Origin: Candidatus Falkowiibacteriota bacterium
GTDB lineage: Bacteria > Patescibacteriota > Patescibacteriia > JACRDY01
Assembly: GCA_016218485.1 (NCBI GenBank)
Contig: JACRDY010000068.1
Location: 1-21,024 of the forward strand
Length of the DNA stretch: 21,024 nt
Direction: 5' to 3'
Shown here: positions 12,751 through 20,111 of the stretch, piece after piece
How positions within the stretch are numbered: the first letter of the stretch is position 1
Layout of the letters: every line of letters begins with the position of its first letter
Position numbers and translations under genes: made by a program
The notes under the pieces: model-generated
Database searches by the model: none
The model's input: only the letters and a program-made list of their open reading frames with translations
Told to the model about the DNA's origin: nothing

Positions 12751-15549
12751 ATGGCTAAGAAAAAGTTAGTAATTATAGATGGCAACGCCCTGATTCACCG
12801 GGCGTTCCATGCATTGCCGCCGACGCTGCGGACCAAGGACGGCACGGTCGTCAACGCCGTATACGGTTTTGCTTTGATTCTTCTCAAAATTTATAAAGAG
12901 CTGAAGCCTGATTATCTCGCCTTGACGTTGGACCGGGCCGCGCCGACATTTCGCCATATTGAGTACACCGAGTACAAGGCGCATCGGATCAAGCAGCCCG
13001 ATGAGCTGTACGCGCAAATTCCACTGGTTAGAGACTTGGCGGGCGCGTTTAATATCCCGACGTACGAGCTGGACGGCTACGAGGCGGATGACCTGATTGG
13101 CACGATTACCGCCAAGACCGACGGCGGTGTCAGGAATATCATTGTTACCGGCGACATGGACACGCTCCAGCTGGTGGATAACGACACTGAAGTCTTCACC
13201 ATGAAGAAAGGGGTCAATGACACGGTCACCTATGATAGTGCCGCCGTGGTCGAGCGCTATGGCCTGCGGCCAGACCAGATGATTGATTACAAAGCGCTGC
13301 GCGGGGACGCTTCAGACAATATCCCGGGCGTGCGGGGAATCGGCGAGAAAACCGCGGTGGAGCTGCTGCAACAGTTTGGGACTTTGGAAAATGTATATAA
13401 AGAAATAAAGAAATTGAGAAATAAAGAAATTACCAGTGTCCGGCCAAGAGTGGCAGAGTTGCTGTTGGAGCATGAGCAGGACGCGCAGATGTCACAGCAT
13501 CTGGCGACGATTGTCCGGGACGCGCCAATTAAGTTTATGATAGAGGACGCGGTAGTGGCCGGGTATGACCAGCAGGCGGTTTTTGACTTATTCCAAAAAC
13601 TGGAATTCAAGTCGCTCTTGAGCAAGATCCCGGGCATGGAAGGCCGGCAGCGTCCCGAGAGTAAAGAGGGGCAGCGGGGGTTGTTTGATAATTCAAAATC
13701 ACAAATTCAAAATAATAAATCCGAAATAAATTCTAAATTCCAAATCCGAAACGGCTACCACTTGCTGGACGATGAGAAGAGTTTTAAAAAGTTTATCGTG
13801 GAACTCAAGAAGCAAAAGTTGATTGTTATTGACACCGAGACCACGGGGTTGGATACGATTACGGATACATTATTGGGGATTGGGTTTTGTTGGAAAGAGG
13901 GGGAAGGATATTATTTAGAAATAAAGAAATTAAGAAATAAAGAAATTGAAAAAGCCATCAGCAGGATTTTATCTGATGAGAAAGTAAAAAAAGTCGGGCA
14001 CAATTTGAAGTTTGATATTGAGGTATTGACGAACGCCGGGTTTACCGTCCGGGGTGTGTATTTTGACACCATGCTCGCCTCCTACCTCCTGGATCCGGGC
14101 TCTCGGGCGCATGACCTGGATACGTTGGCCTTCACCGAGCTTGGCTACCAGATGACGCCGATTGAGCAGCTGATTGGCTTGGGCAAGAGTCAAATTACTT
14201 TAGCCGACGTGGCGGTGGAAGTCGTGGCCGACTACTGCTGCGAGGACGTGGATTATACATTTCGGTTGTATCAAAAGTTAAGTAACGCCATTGAGCAGAG
14301 AAACAGTTTTGGCTTGATGGAAACCATAGAAATGCCGCTCGTTGCCGTGTTAGCCAAAATGGAACTCTTGGGCGTGAAGATTGACATGAAGTTCCTGGGC
14401 CAGCTGGATCGTGAGATTGAGACCACGCGGCAGAAACTAGACAAGAAAATTTTTGCCATGGCAGGCAAAGAATTCAATCTTGATTCACCACTGCAGCTCA
14501 AAGAAATCCTGTTTGAGACGCTGGAAATCCCGACCGAGGGGCTGAAGCGCGGTAAAACCGGTTTCTCCACGGCCGCGGCTGAATTGGACAAAATGCGCGG
14601 GCTGCACCCGATTATTGACTTGATTTCCGAGCACCGGGAGCTGGCCAAACTGCAGTCCACTTACACCCAGGCACTGCCAAAATTGGTTAATAAAAAAACC
14701 GGCCGGGTGCACACCAGCTTTAATCAGACGGTGGCGGCTACTGGTCGGCTGTCTTCGTCAGACCCAAATCTCCAGAACATTCCCATTCGGACGTCATTAG
14801 GCCGCGAGGTGCGCAAGGCCTTCATCGCCGAAAAAGGCTGCCAAATACTGAAAGCCGACTACTCGCAGATTGAGCTGCGGATCGTGGCTAGTCTGGCGCA
14901 AGACAAAGAGATGTTGGCGATTTTCAAGCGCGGGGAAGATATTCATGCCGCTACAGCGGCAGCGATTCACGGCGTGCCCCTGGACAGTGTGACTAAGGAA
15001 ATGCGCTACAGCGCTAAAGAGGTCAACTTCGGCGTGCTCTACGGCATGGGCGCGTACGGCCTGTCGTGGCGCACCGGCATCAGCATGGCTGAGGCCAAAA
15101 ATTTTATTGATAAATATTTTAAGACCTTCTCTGGCGTGAAAAAGTTCGTGGATAGTACGATCAAGTTCGCCCGGCGGGACGGCTACGTGGAGACGCTGTT
15201 TGGCCGCCGCCGCTATCTGCCGGAGATTAATTCAGGCATGGCGCAAGTCAAAAACGCGGCCGAGCGCATGGCCATCAACGCGCCAATTCAGGGCACGGCC
15301 GCGGACTTGATTAAGCTGGCCATGATCGCGCTGGACACAAAGTTAGCGGCTGAATTTACAACAGAAGAAGTAAAGATGATCCTGCAGGTGCATGATGAAT
15401 TGGTGTTTGAGGTAAAGAGCGGTTTAGTAAAAACCGTCGCGCCACTGGTGAAGGATGTGATGGAGAACGTGTACCAGCTGCGCGTGCCGATTGTGGTGGA
15501 CGTGGAGGCGGGGGAGAGCTGGGGGGAGACGGGGGAGGTTAGTTTGTAA
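12751..15549 (+). CDS. polA: DNA polymerase I
   Basis: 932 aa with all three domains. The 5' nuclease (~1-300) begins KKLVIIDGNALIHRAFHALP and contains DGYEADD. The 3'-5' exonuclease has Asp361 and Glu363 in DTETTGLD, GHNLKFD, and a late D-x-x-Y-like site near YCCEDVDYTF. The polymerase has Asp703 in DYSQIELRI, Lys756 in the O helix, and Asp882 in VHDELVFE. The ATG at 12751 is preferred over an in-frame upstream start because the family begins here and upstream lies a palindrome. TAAAAT at 12735-12740 implies a leaderless mRNA. Low-complexity inserts coded by spacer-type words sit at residues 218-227 and 390-399 (both EIKKLRNKEI) and ~314-334. Confidence 0.97.
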   Translation: MAKKKLVIIDGNALIHRAFHALPPTLRTKDGTVVNAVYGFALILLKIYKELKPDYLALTLDRAAPTFRHIEYTEYKAHRIKQPDELYAQIPLVRDLAGAFNIPTYELDGYEADDLIGTITAKTDGGVRNIIVTGDMDTLQLVDNDTEVFTMKKGVNDTVTYDSAAVVERYGLRPDQMIDYKALRGDASDNIPGVRGIGEKTAVELLQQFGTLENVYKEIKKLRNKEITSVRPRVAELLLEHEQDAQMSQHLATIVRDAPIKFMIEDAVVAGYDQQAVFDLFQKLEFKSLLSKIPGMEGRQRPESKEGQRGLFDNSKSQIQNNKSEINSKFQIRNGYHLLDDEKSFKKFIVELKKQKLIVIDTETTGLDTITDTLLGIGFCWKEGEGYYLEIKKLRNKEIEKAISRILSDEKVKKVGHNLKFDIEVLTNAGFTVRGVYFDTMLASYLLDPGSRAHDLDTLAFTELGYQMTPIEQLIGLGKSQITLADVAVEVVADYCCEDVDYTFRLYQKLSNAIEQRNSFGLMETIEMPLVAVLAKMELLGVKIDMKFLGQLDREIETTRQKLDKKIFAMAGKEFNLDSPLQLKEILFETLEIPTEGLKRGKTGFSTAAAELDKMRGLHPIIDLISEHRELAKLQSTYTQALPKLVNKKTGRVHTSFNQTVAATGRLSSSDPNLQNIPIRTSLGREVRKAFIAEKGCQILKADYSQIELRIVASLAQDKEMLAIFKRGEDIHAATAAAIHGVPLDSVTKEMRYSAKEVNFGVLYGMGAYGLSWRTGISMAEAKNFIDKYFKTFSGVKKFVDSTIKFARRDGYVETLFGRRRYLPEINSGMAQVKNAAERMAINAPIQGTAADLIKLAMIALDTKLAAEFTTEEVKMILQVHDELVFEVKSGLVKTVAPLVKDVMENVYQLRVPIVVDVEAGESWGETGEVSL

Positions 15550-15655
15550 GTTCATAAGTTCATTAGTTGGTAAGTTTATTAGTTTATTAGTTGGAAAGTT
15601 TAAAAGTTAACCCCGTCGGATCGCTCTGGCGGGGTCTTGCTGTTCGTGCGGGGGT
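15549..15655. terminator. polA 3' end: word repeat and shared hairpin
   Basis: TAAGTTCATTAGTTGG-type words at 15549-15605, then CCCCGTCGG/CTGGCGGGG (15611-15634). On the plus strand few T's follow. On the minus strand the hairpin runs into TTAACTTTT, so it serves at least the minus-strand gene ending at 15656. Confidence 0.6.
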
Positions 15656-15769
15656 TCATGGCAGGACGCCCAGGACGTTGCAGATGGCGTTGGCCACGAA
15701 TGTGAAGACGATCGCGCCGATGGCGGTTTGCCACGCCATCACGAACATGGATTGCGTGAGATGATGCAT
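15656..15769 (-). CDS. 37-aa single-span membrane miniprotein
   Basis: A short reading frame starting ATG at 15769, 10 nt after the stop of the lipoprotein gene, with AAGGG as a ribosome binding site in the gap. The product begins MHHLTQSMFVMAWQ and is hydrophobic from about residue 8 to 36 (AIGAIVFTFVANAI), enough for one membrane helix. It would be translated from the same mRNA as the lipoprotein. No family is recognised. Support is position, binding site and hydrophobic composition. Confidence 0.5.
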   Translation of the reverse strand: MHHLTQSMFVMAWQTAIGAIVFTFVANAICNVLGVLP

Positions 15770-15778
15770 GGGTTGCCC

Positions 15779-16192
15779 TTACTCGCAGACGCGGTCGCGT
15801 GCCTTGATGGCCTCGGCCAGTTTGGCTTCCGTGAGGAGACGCTGCTTGTCCAGGCGCGTGGCCTCGCTGTAGAGCCGCTGCCACTCCAGCTCGATGGCGG
15901 GGTAGTTGGCGTTGTATCGCGACGAGGTGATGTCCTTGGCGACTTGGTAGTCGGCCAATTTGAGGTCCGCCGCTTTGGCGGAATCCTTGGCTTTGTCAGT
16001 GAGGTCGTCCAGGTCGCCCTGGAGTTTGTCGGCCTGCTTGTCGGCCGCGGTGCAGGCGGCCTTGGTGTTCGCGACCGACTCTTTTCCGATCATGTTGTCC
16101 ATGGCCACAGCCTGCTGGTTGGTCGCGGCGCAGCCGTTGACGACGATTCCCAGGCAGCACATCAGAACGAACAGAACGAGCGCGCGTTTCAT
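15779..16192 (-). CDS. small lipoprotein, family member 1
   Basis: 137 aa. Signal peptide with lipobox VNGC (Cys21), so the mature protein is lipid-anchored outside the cytoplasmic membrane. After the lipobox come CAATNQQA, an MIG-x-x-SVA segment and a Cys at ~47, then a long charged helix likely to form a coiled coil, and a terminal Cys (RVCE). The same plan occurs in the next three minus-strand genes, so they are paralogs. The mid and terminal Cys could bond in a hairpin of helices. The start is set by GGAGGAGG. It has its own promoter at 16244-16272. Function unknown. Confidence 0.8.
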   Translation of the reverse strand: MKRALVLFVLMCCLGIVVNGCAATNQQAVAMDNMIGKESVANTKAACTAADKQADKLQGDLDDLTDKAKDSAKAADLKLADYQVAKDITSSRYNANYPAIELEWQRLYSEATRLDKQRLLTEAKLAEAIKARDRVCE

Positions 16193-16208
16193 CGGTTTCT
16201 TCCTCCTC

Positions 16209-16224
16209 CGTCCGGGATTGGACG
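16209..16224 (-). promoter_or_regulatory. leader hairpin before lipoprotein 1
   Basis: CGTCC/GGACG hairpin (loop AATCCC on the minus strand) immediately before the GGAGGAGG ribosome binding site. The same 16-nt sequence stands at 17126-17141 before another lipoprotein gene. Confidence 0.6.
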
Positions 16225-16243
16225 GTTATGTTTGCGATTGTGT

Positions 16244-16272
16244 ATCTTATGACATTTTCGTCGGGCTGTCAA
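16244..16272 (-). promoter_or_regulatory. promoter of lipoprotein 1
   Basis: On the minus strand TTGACA (16267-16272), 17 nt, TAAGAT (16244-16249). Confidence 0.85.
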
Positions 16273-16324
16273 TTATGGTTGAGATAAAAATAATGTCTGG
16301 AAAATAGGGCTTTTAGAAATGGTT

Positions 16325-16354
16325 GAGCCCCGCCGGAACGATCCGATGGGGCTC
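16325..16354 (-). terminator. hairpin at the end of the lipoprotein 2-3 operon
   Basis: GAGCCCC (16325-16331) pairs with GGGGCTC (16348-16354). No long T-run follows on the minus strand, so termination may be weak. Confidence 0.5.
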
Positions 16355-16379
16355 TGTTGCGCGCTGATTCGCGATGGAG

Positions 16380-16688
16380 TCATTTCTGACTCCGTTCGCA
16401 GTAGGTATTGCGCATGGCTTGCGCGATTTCCAGGTTGAGGTGGAGCCGGTCTGACTGTTGTGCGAGCTCGACCGCAGCCGGACCAGACTTGGTCGAGCGT
16501 AGGCGCTGCTCAGTCACCGCGATCTCGTGGCTGATGTTAGCGATCGACTGCTCGGCCTCGGCGCACTTTGCCGGGTCGGCTACGTCCTGCATCCCCAGCA
16601 GATGCGGGATTGTCAGGGCGTTGGGGTTGGTGGCCGCGCAGGCCACCGTGAGGCATAGTACGGTGACGGTCAGGATGGCCTTAATCAC
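16380..16688 (-). CDS. small lipoprotein, family member 2 (GTG start)
   Basis: 102 aa, starting with GTG at 16688. A longer upstream reading frame exists, but its first ~77 codons read as basic, low-quality sequence that shadows the neighbour. The GTG has AAGGAGG 6 nt upstream and opens a proper signal peptide with lipobox TVAC, then CAATNPNA, LLG-x-x-DVA, a mid Cys and a late Cys (YCERSQK), the family plan. Its start overlaps the stop of the upstream gene (GTGATTAA), so the two are translationally coupled. Confidence 0.82.
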   Translation of the reverse strand: MIKAILTVTVLCLTVACAATNPNALTIPHLLGMQDVADPAKCAEAEQSIANISHEIAVTEQRLRSTKSGPAAVELAQQSDRLHLNLEIAQAMRNTYCERSQK

Positions 16689-17109
16689 GGTCGTCCTCCT
16701 TTGACGGGCAGTAGTATGTGCGCCGTCGGGTGGCTTCAGTGAGAGCTTTGCTCGTGTTTTGTTGATCGACCGCCAGTGAGTTGATGGCGGTCTCGAGCCG
16801 AGTCCACTGGGCTGAGAGAGCGGCGTTTTCCTCCGTATCATCCTCGCCCCGCAGGGTTTTCTGGAGGCTGACTCGGAAGTAGCCCTTGATCTCGGCTTGC
16901 GTCTTTTTGATCGCCGCATCGAGCTTCTCGAGCGTGCTTGTCAGCGCGCTGACGTCCTGGCGCGCTTTGGCGCACTCGGCCTCCCTGTCGGCGACCCACT
17001 CATGGCCGAGGAGCATATCCAGCTCGGCGGCGTTCTGGTTCTTGGCCGCGCAGCCACTGGCGAGGCACGCCAGCACCAGCAGTGCCAGAACGAATGATGT
17101 CTGTTTCAT
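16681..17109 (-). CDS. small lipoprotein, family member 3
   Basis: 142 aa. Signal peptide with lipobox ASGC (Cys20), then CAAKNQNA, LLG-x-x-WVADREAEC with the mid Cys, a long charged coiled-coil stretch, and YYCPSKEDDRD with the late Cys. It is first gene of a two-gene operon with member 2, overlapping it by 8 bp. GAGGAGGAA before the ATG gives strong translation. It is likely anchored by lipid on the outer face of the membrane. Function unknown. Confidence 0.82.
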   Translation of the reverse strand: MKQTSFVLALLVLACLASGCAAKNQNAAELDMLLGHEWVADREAECAKARQDVSALTSTLEKLDAAIKKTQAEIKGYFRVSLQKTLRGEDDTEENAALSAQWTRLETAINSLAVDQQNTSKALTEATRRRTYYCPSKEDDRD

Positions 17110-17125
17110 TGCTTGTATTCCTCCT

Positions 17126-17141
17126 CGTCCGGGATTGGACG
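17126..17141 (-). promoter_or_regulatory. leader hairpin before lipoprotein 3
   Basis: Identical 16-nt CGTCC/GGACG hairpin as at 16209-16224, again joined to the ribosome binding site. Confidence 0.6.
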
Positions 17142-17160
17142 ATTGTATTGGCGATTTTTG

Positions 17161-17189
17161 ACTTTACCTTATTTCCACCTCCCTGTCAA
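17161..17189 (-). promoter_or_regulatory. promoter of the lipoprotein 3-2 operon
   Basis: On the minus strand TTGACA (17184-17189), 17 nt, TAAAGT (17161-17166). Confidence 0.85.
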
Positions 17190-17230
17190 TGGCATTAGAC
17201 TAAAAAAATACGGCAAGCTAATGGGGCGGC

Positions 17231-17563
17231 TCACCGTGGTTTCCTGGAAAGGAATGGAGGGGGTGTTTTGAGGTATGGTGCTGTGGCAGCGGTCTCTGCC
17301 GGGGCGGCTTGCAGCTCATCTTCGGAAATATTGCGATGAGCGCCGCCGATCTCTGCCTGTTGGTCTGGCGGCAGATTTGGCGGGGTAGCAGTGAGGATGG
17401 TGTACACATGGCCAGTGCCATTGAGCCGACTGCTGATCACTCTGGCCGGCCGTCCTTGCCACAGGACCGGGCTCCCGTTGGGGAATTTCGGTGCTGCATT
17501 TTCTTCATTCTGCTCTTCCTCCTGGTGATGGGCGTAGTGTACCGGATTATTTTTTTTCGCCAA
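17231..17563 (-). CDS. hypothetical protein, possibly the frameshifted tail of lipoprotein 4
   Basis: 110 codons open from a TTG at 17563, with no Shine-Dalgarno. Acidic N-part (HHQEEEQNEENA), then a plausible small folded segment (FPNGSPVLWQGRPARVISS) and a Pro/Ala-rich tail. The frame overlaps the end of lipoprotein 4 by 127 bp. An A8 run on the minus strand (near 17550-17557) lies where a -1 shift would carry lipoprotein 4 into this frame. It is either a separate coupled gene, the product of a programmed shift, or one gene split by an indel. Confidence 0.5.
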   Translation of the reverse strand: MAKKNNPVHYAHHQEEEQNEENAAPKFPNGSPVLWQGRPARVISSRLNGTGHVYTILTATPPNLPPDQQAEIGGAHRNISEDELQAAPAETAATAPYLKTPPPFLSRKPR

Positions 17564-18030
17564 GACTGTTGGTAAAAGGTAAGCCCGTCCCCGAACGCGG
17601 GAGGGCGGGCCAAATGAGCTTGCTGGCAGAAGCGGCGGCGCCAGCTTTTGATCTGTTCTATTTGAACACTCACATCGCGATACTTCCCTCGGGTCTGGCG
17701 CTGGATCGCCGACATCGACAGCAGGACTCTGTAGTCCCGTTCGGTCATTGTCTCCGGCAAGAATGGCAGGACGATGAATGCTCCACCAGACTGTTCCAGC
17801 TCGTCCAGTACGTTCTGGCCGTAGTAGTGCCGGATGGCCGCTCGGAAGACCATGTCTTGGGTGACAAGATCGCTCAAGAGCTGCTCCTGTAGGACCTCGC
17901 GGGCAATCTGTGCCAGTTCGAGGTCGTCGCAGGTTTGGCTCCCGTGTTCTATCTCAATCAGGGCGGCGAGTTGGCCATTGGCGGTGCAGCCGATGGAGAC
18001 TGCGATCATTAAAAAAAGAGCGCGTTTCAT
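17437..18030 (-). CDS. small lipoprotein, family member 4, with a doubtful C-terminus
   Basis: 197 codons. The signal peptide with lipobox SIGC (Cys15), then CTANGQLA, EHGSQTCDD with a Cys, helical sequence and RRFCQQ match the plan of members 1-3 up to ~residue 145. The last ~40 residues (RRKSRMKKMQHRNSP...) are basic, unlike the rest, and overlap another open frame, so they look like out-of-frame translation after the A8 run. The start has AAGGAG. A promoter TTGACC-16-TACAAA (18086-18091 and 18064-18069, minus) lies upstream. Function unknown. Confidence 0.7.
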   Translation of the reverse strand: MKRALFLMIAVSIGCTANGQLAALIEIEHGSQTCDDLELAQIAREVLQEQLLSDLVTQDMVFRAAIRHYYGQNVLDELEQSGGAFIVLPFLPETMTERDYRVLLSMSAIQRQTRGKYRDVSVQIEQIKSWRRRFCQQAHLARPPAFGDGLTFYQQSWRKKIIRYTTPITRRKSRMKKMQHRNSPTGARSCGKDGRPE

Positions 18031-18063
18031 TGCCTTCTCCTTGAGCGTGAAAGGGTTATGTTC

Positions 18064-18091
18064 TTTGTACCATACTAGGGGAAAAGGTCAA
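18064..18091 (-). promoter_or_regulatory. promoter of lipoprotein 4
   Basis: On the minus strand TTGACC (18086-18091), 16 nt, TACAAA (18064-18069), weaker than the two other lipoprotein promoters. Confidence 0.5.
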
Positions 18092-18093
18092 GA

Positions 18094-18171
18094 TTAGACA
18101 CAGATTACACAGATAAACACAGATGGCACAGATCCGTGTGATCTGTGATTATCTGTGTAATCTGTGTCTAA
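18094..18171. repeat. ACACAGATTA palindrome, copy 1
   Basis: A 31-bp inverted repeat with one mismatch (18094-18124 with 18141-18171), built of CACAGATTA words. It overlaps the stop codon of the Cys-rich gene and recurs at 20858-20926 beside the second copy of that gene. Confidence 0.88.
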
Positions 18172-19796
18172 TAGATTTCCTTCTGGTAACACTCCTCACA
18201 GTACACCCGTTCCGGCCGCTCCGGCGCGTACGTCGTCTCAAATTCATTGGTGCAGCCCGCGTTCATGCAGGCGCGGTGGTACAATGTGCGCGGGTTGCGT
18301 TGCTGGAGTCGCGCCAAATGGCGACAGTCAAAGCACTGGCGGGCGATTGGCAGGCCGTGGCTGCGGTAGAATTTCAATTCCTGAGGAATAATTTTGTAGT
18401 CTTTTTTGCAAGTAGTGCAGGCCAGGATTTCGTTGAGAATGGCGTCTGTCACTTGGGTAATGTCAGCTGGTATGTCCGTCAGTGTTTCTCGGCCAAAGGT
18501 GCCCGGCAGCTCATTCTGCCAGAACCAGCCTTTACTCTGGACCTCATCTTTGGTCAGGGGAAAGTACTCCCGCGCGATGGTTTCGTTATAGCAGAACGGG
18601 GACAGGCGGATCGGGAAAAATTCGCCGTACTGGTCAGCTCGCTTCATCTCCTCAATAATCTTTTCTTTCAGTTGCTTATATTCGGTTTCGGAATATTTTT
18701 TGTTCAAAATTTGGTAGGAGCCGTGTTTGAGTCCGGTGCAGCCGAATAAATTTTGACTATAGAAACACTGCCACGAGTAGCTCGTGAATGAGCAGTCCCA
18801 GCAGGCCACCGTCGCAATTTGATATTTACTGTTGACGATGCTGATACAGTTGTAGCTCATTTCGGCTTTTGGCGAATAATTAATATCACTGACCGCTGAC
18901 GCGCCTCGGGGCAGGTTCCAGACGTAGAAGCAGTCTTCCAACTCTTGTGATTCAAAGCAGTGCGCGGCGTTGCGACAGTTATAGAGGTAGTCGCCGGTTG
19001 AGTTCTCGCAGTGGCGGATGCGCGCATATGGCCGCGGCACGGTCAGGCTGAATTGGTAGAATGTTTGATAAAATTTTTCCGGATTAGCTTTGGCTTCCGC
19101 TAACACTTTCGCGCATTCTTCCTTAGTCGCCGGTTTATTGAAAATATAATTTTCTTTGTGGCGCAGGCCGACGCAGCCAATGCAATTCTGGCAGCTGATG
19201 CAATCATAGCAAAAGGCCAGTTCAGATGAATTTTCGCAGTCATTACAATAAATGCCGGAGAAAAGATTTTGGCAGTGGACGCACTGGTAGCAGTTTTGCA
19301 GATCAAAGCCTTGCGCGCAGTCCATGGAGTCAAACGAGTTATTAACAAAATAGGAATAGTAAATATTCTCCCCGGTAACGCCGGAGATGCACATATAGGA
19401 ATCTTTGTAGTAGACCGAGTGCGGGCAGTAGTCGCTGTTTTCGCCGTGCGAGATGATCAGCGCCAGGTGCGGAGTTTTCAGTAGCAGCTCTTTGAATTGT
19501 TCCAGAAATGGTTTAGCTGGATCATAGTCCAGCGCTGGCGCTTGCCACCTGTCGCTCCACCAGCACTCCGGGCAGTACTGGAGGTAGGGTTTGTCTTTGG
19601 CGTAAAAAGAGACAATAGCTTTTTTGCAGAGATCACATTGGCGAGTATAGAGCATTCGTTCATTACGCCAGGCACAGCGAGATCGCTGCCGGCAGTCCGG
19701 GCAGCTTTTTGGCTCGGGCAGATTCAGTTTCACGAAGAAGTCTTTCTCGGCGCTCGTCAGGTCAAATTGTGCGTTGCAGTGTTGGCAGGTGGTCAT
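18168..19796 (-). CDS. Cys-rich multi-zinc-ribbon protein, copy 1
   Basis: 542 aa, a conserved protein of unknown function; by recollection similar ones recur in Parcubacteria. CxxC pairs are at residues 4/7, 32/35, 54/57 and 75/78. A central region (~130-380) is rich in Cys, Asn, Tyr and Ser in repeating NC-x-x-C and C-x-x-S patterns. A C-terminal set follows (CTTC, RQCFDCRHLARLQQRNPR, the AGC region and YCEEC). The number of pairs suggests several zinc ribbons around a repeat-like core. No signal or membrane segment is seen. Promoter TTGACC-17-TATGCT lies at 19817-19845 (minus) and the leader is only ~14 nt. A second, nearly identical C-terminus begins at the window end. Confidence 0.85.
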   Translation of the reverse strand: MTTCQHCNAQFDLTSAEKDFFVKLNLPEPKSCPDCRQRSRCAWRNERMLYTRQCDLCKKAIVSFYAKDKPYLQYCPECWWSDRWQAPALDYDPAKPFLEQFKELLLKTPHLALIISHGENSDYCPHSVYYKDSYMCISGVTGENIYYSYFVNNSFDSMDCAQGFDLQNCYQCVHCQNLFSGIYCNDCENSSELAFCYDCISCQNCIGCVGLRHKENYIFNKPATKEECAKVLAEAKANPEKFYQTFYQFSLTVPRPYARIRHCENSTGDYLYNCRNAAHCFESQELEDCFYVWNLPRGASAVSDINYSPKAEMSYNCISIVNSKYQIATVACWDCSFTSYSWQCFYSQNLFGCTGLKHGSYQILNKKYSETEYKQLKEKIIEEMKRADQYGEFFPIRLSPFCYNETIAREYFPLTKDEVQSKGWFWQNELPGTFGRETLTDIPADITQVTDAILNEILACTTCKKDYKIIPQELKFYRSHGLPIARQCFDCRHLARLQQRNPRTLYHRACMNAGCTNEFETTYAPERPERVYCEECYQKEIY

Positions 19797-19816
19797 AGGT
19801 TTATCTTTAATTATCC

Positions 19817-19845
19817 AGCATACTCGCAGAGGAGTTTTTGGTCAA
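19817..19845 (-). promoter_or_regulatory. promoter of the Cys-rich gene
   Basis: On the minus strand TTGACC (19840-19845), 17 nt, TATGCT (19817-19822). The start falls ~14 nt before the ATG and no ribosome binding site lies between. Confidence 0.65.
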
Positions 19846-19957
19846 TTATAATCAGACAATAGTGGTTAATTCTATTGGTATAGTTGATTAAATTTGACTT
19901 ATTTTAAAGTAAATAATATAATATTACTGTCGTCGGAAATTGTTGACGAGTTCACCT

Positions 19958-20078
19958 GGAGTGACGAATTGAAGCCGAGCGAAGCGAGGCTGAAATTCGT
20001 TATTGTTGCTCATGTAACGAATTTCGTCCCGCTGTGCCCGCCTAACGGCAGGGCTGGCGGGACTCAATTCGTCACTCC
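19958..20078. repeat. cruciform palindrome with paired side hairpins
   Basis: Outer arms GGAGTGACGAATTGA (19958-19972) and TCAATTCGTCACTCC (20064-20078) pair perfectly. Each arm is then interrupted at the same point by a hairpin (19973-19991, AGCC/GGCT; 20026-20063, GTCCCGC/GCGGGAC). Pairing resumes as GAAATTCGTTA (19992-20002) with TAACGAATTTC (20015-20025). The design matches the insert in 16S helix 40. The rest of the 315-bp gap holds the promoter of the Cys-rich gene and AT-rich sequence. Confidence 0.88.
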
Positions 20079-20111
20079 ATTTAACACAGTTGGAGGTTGT
20101 ATTAATACTCT

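Noticed and set aside
16689..16919. Longer N-terminus for lipoprotein 2
   Set aside because: The extension is basic shadow sequence of the overlapping gene and would bury the signal peptide; the GTG with AAGGAGG is better.
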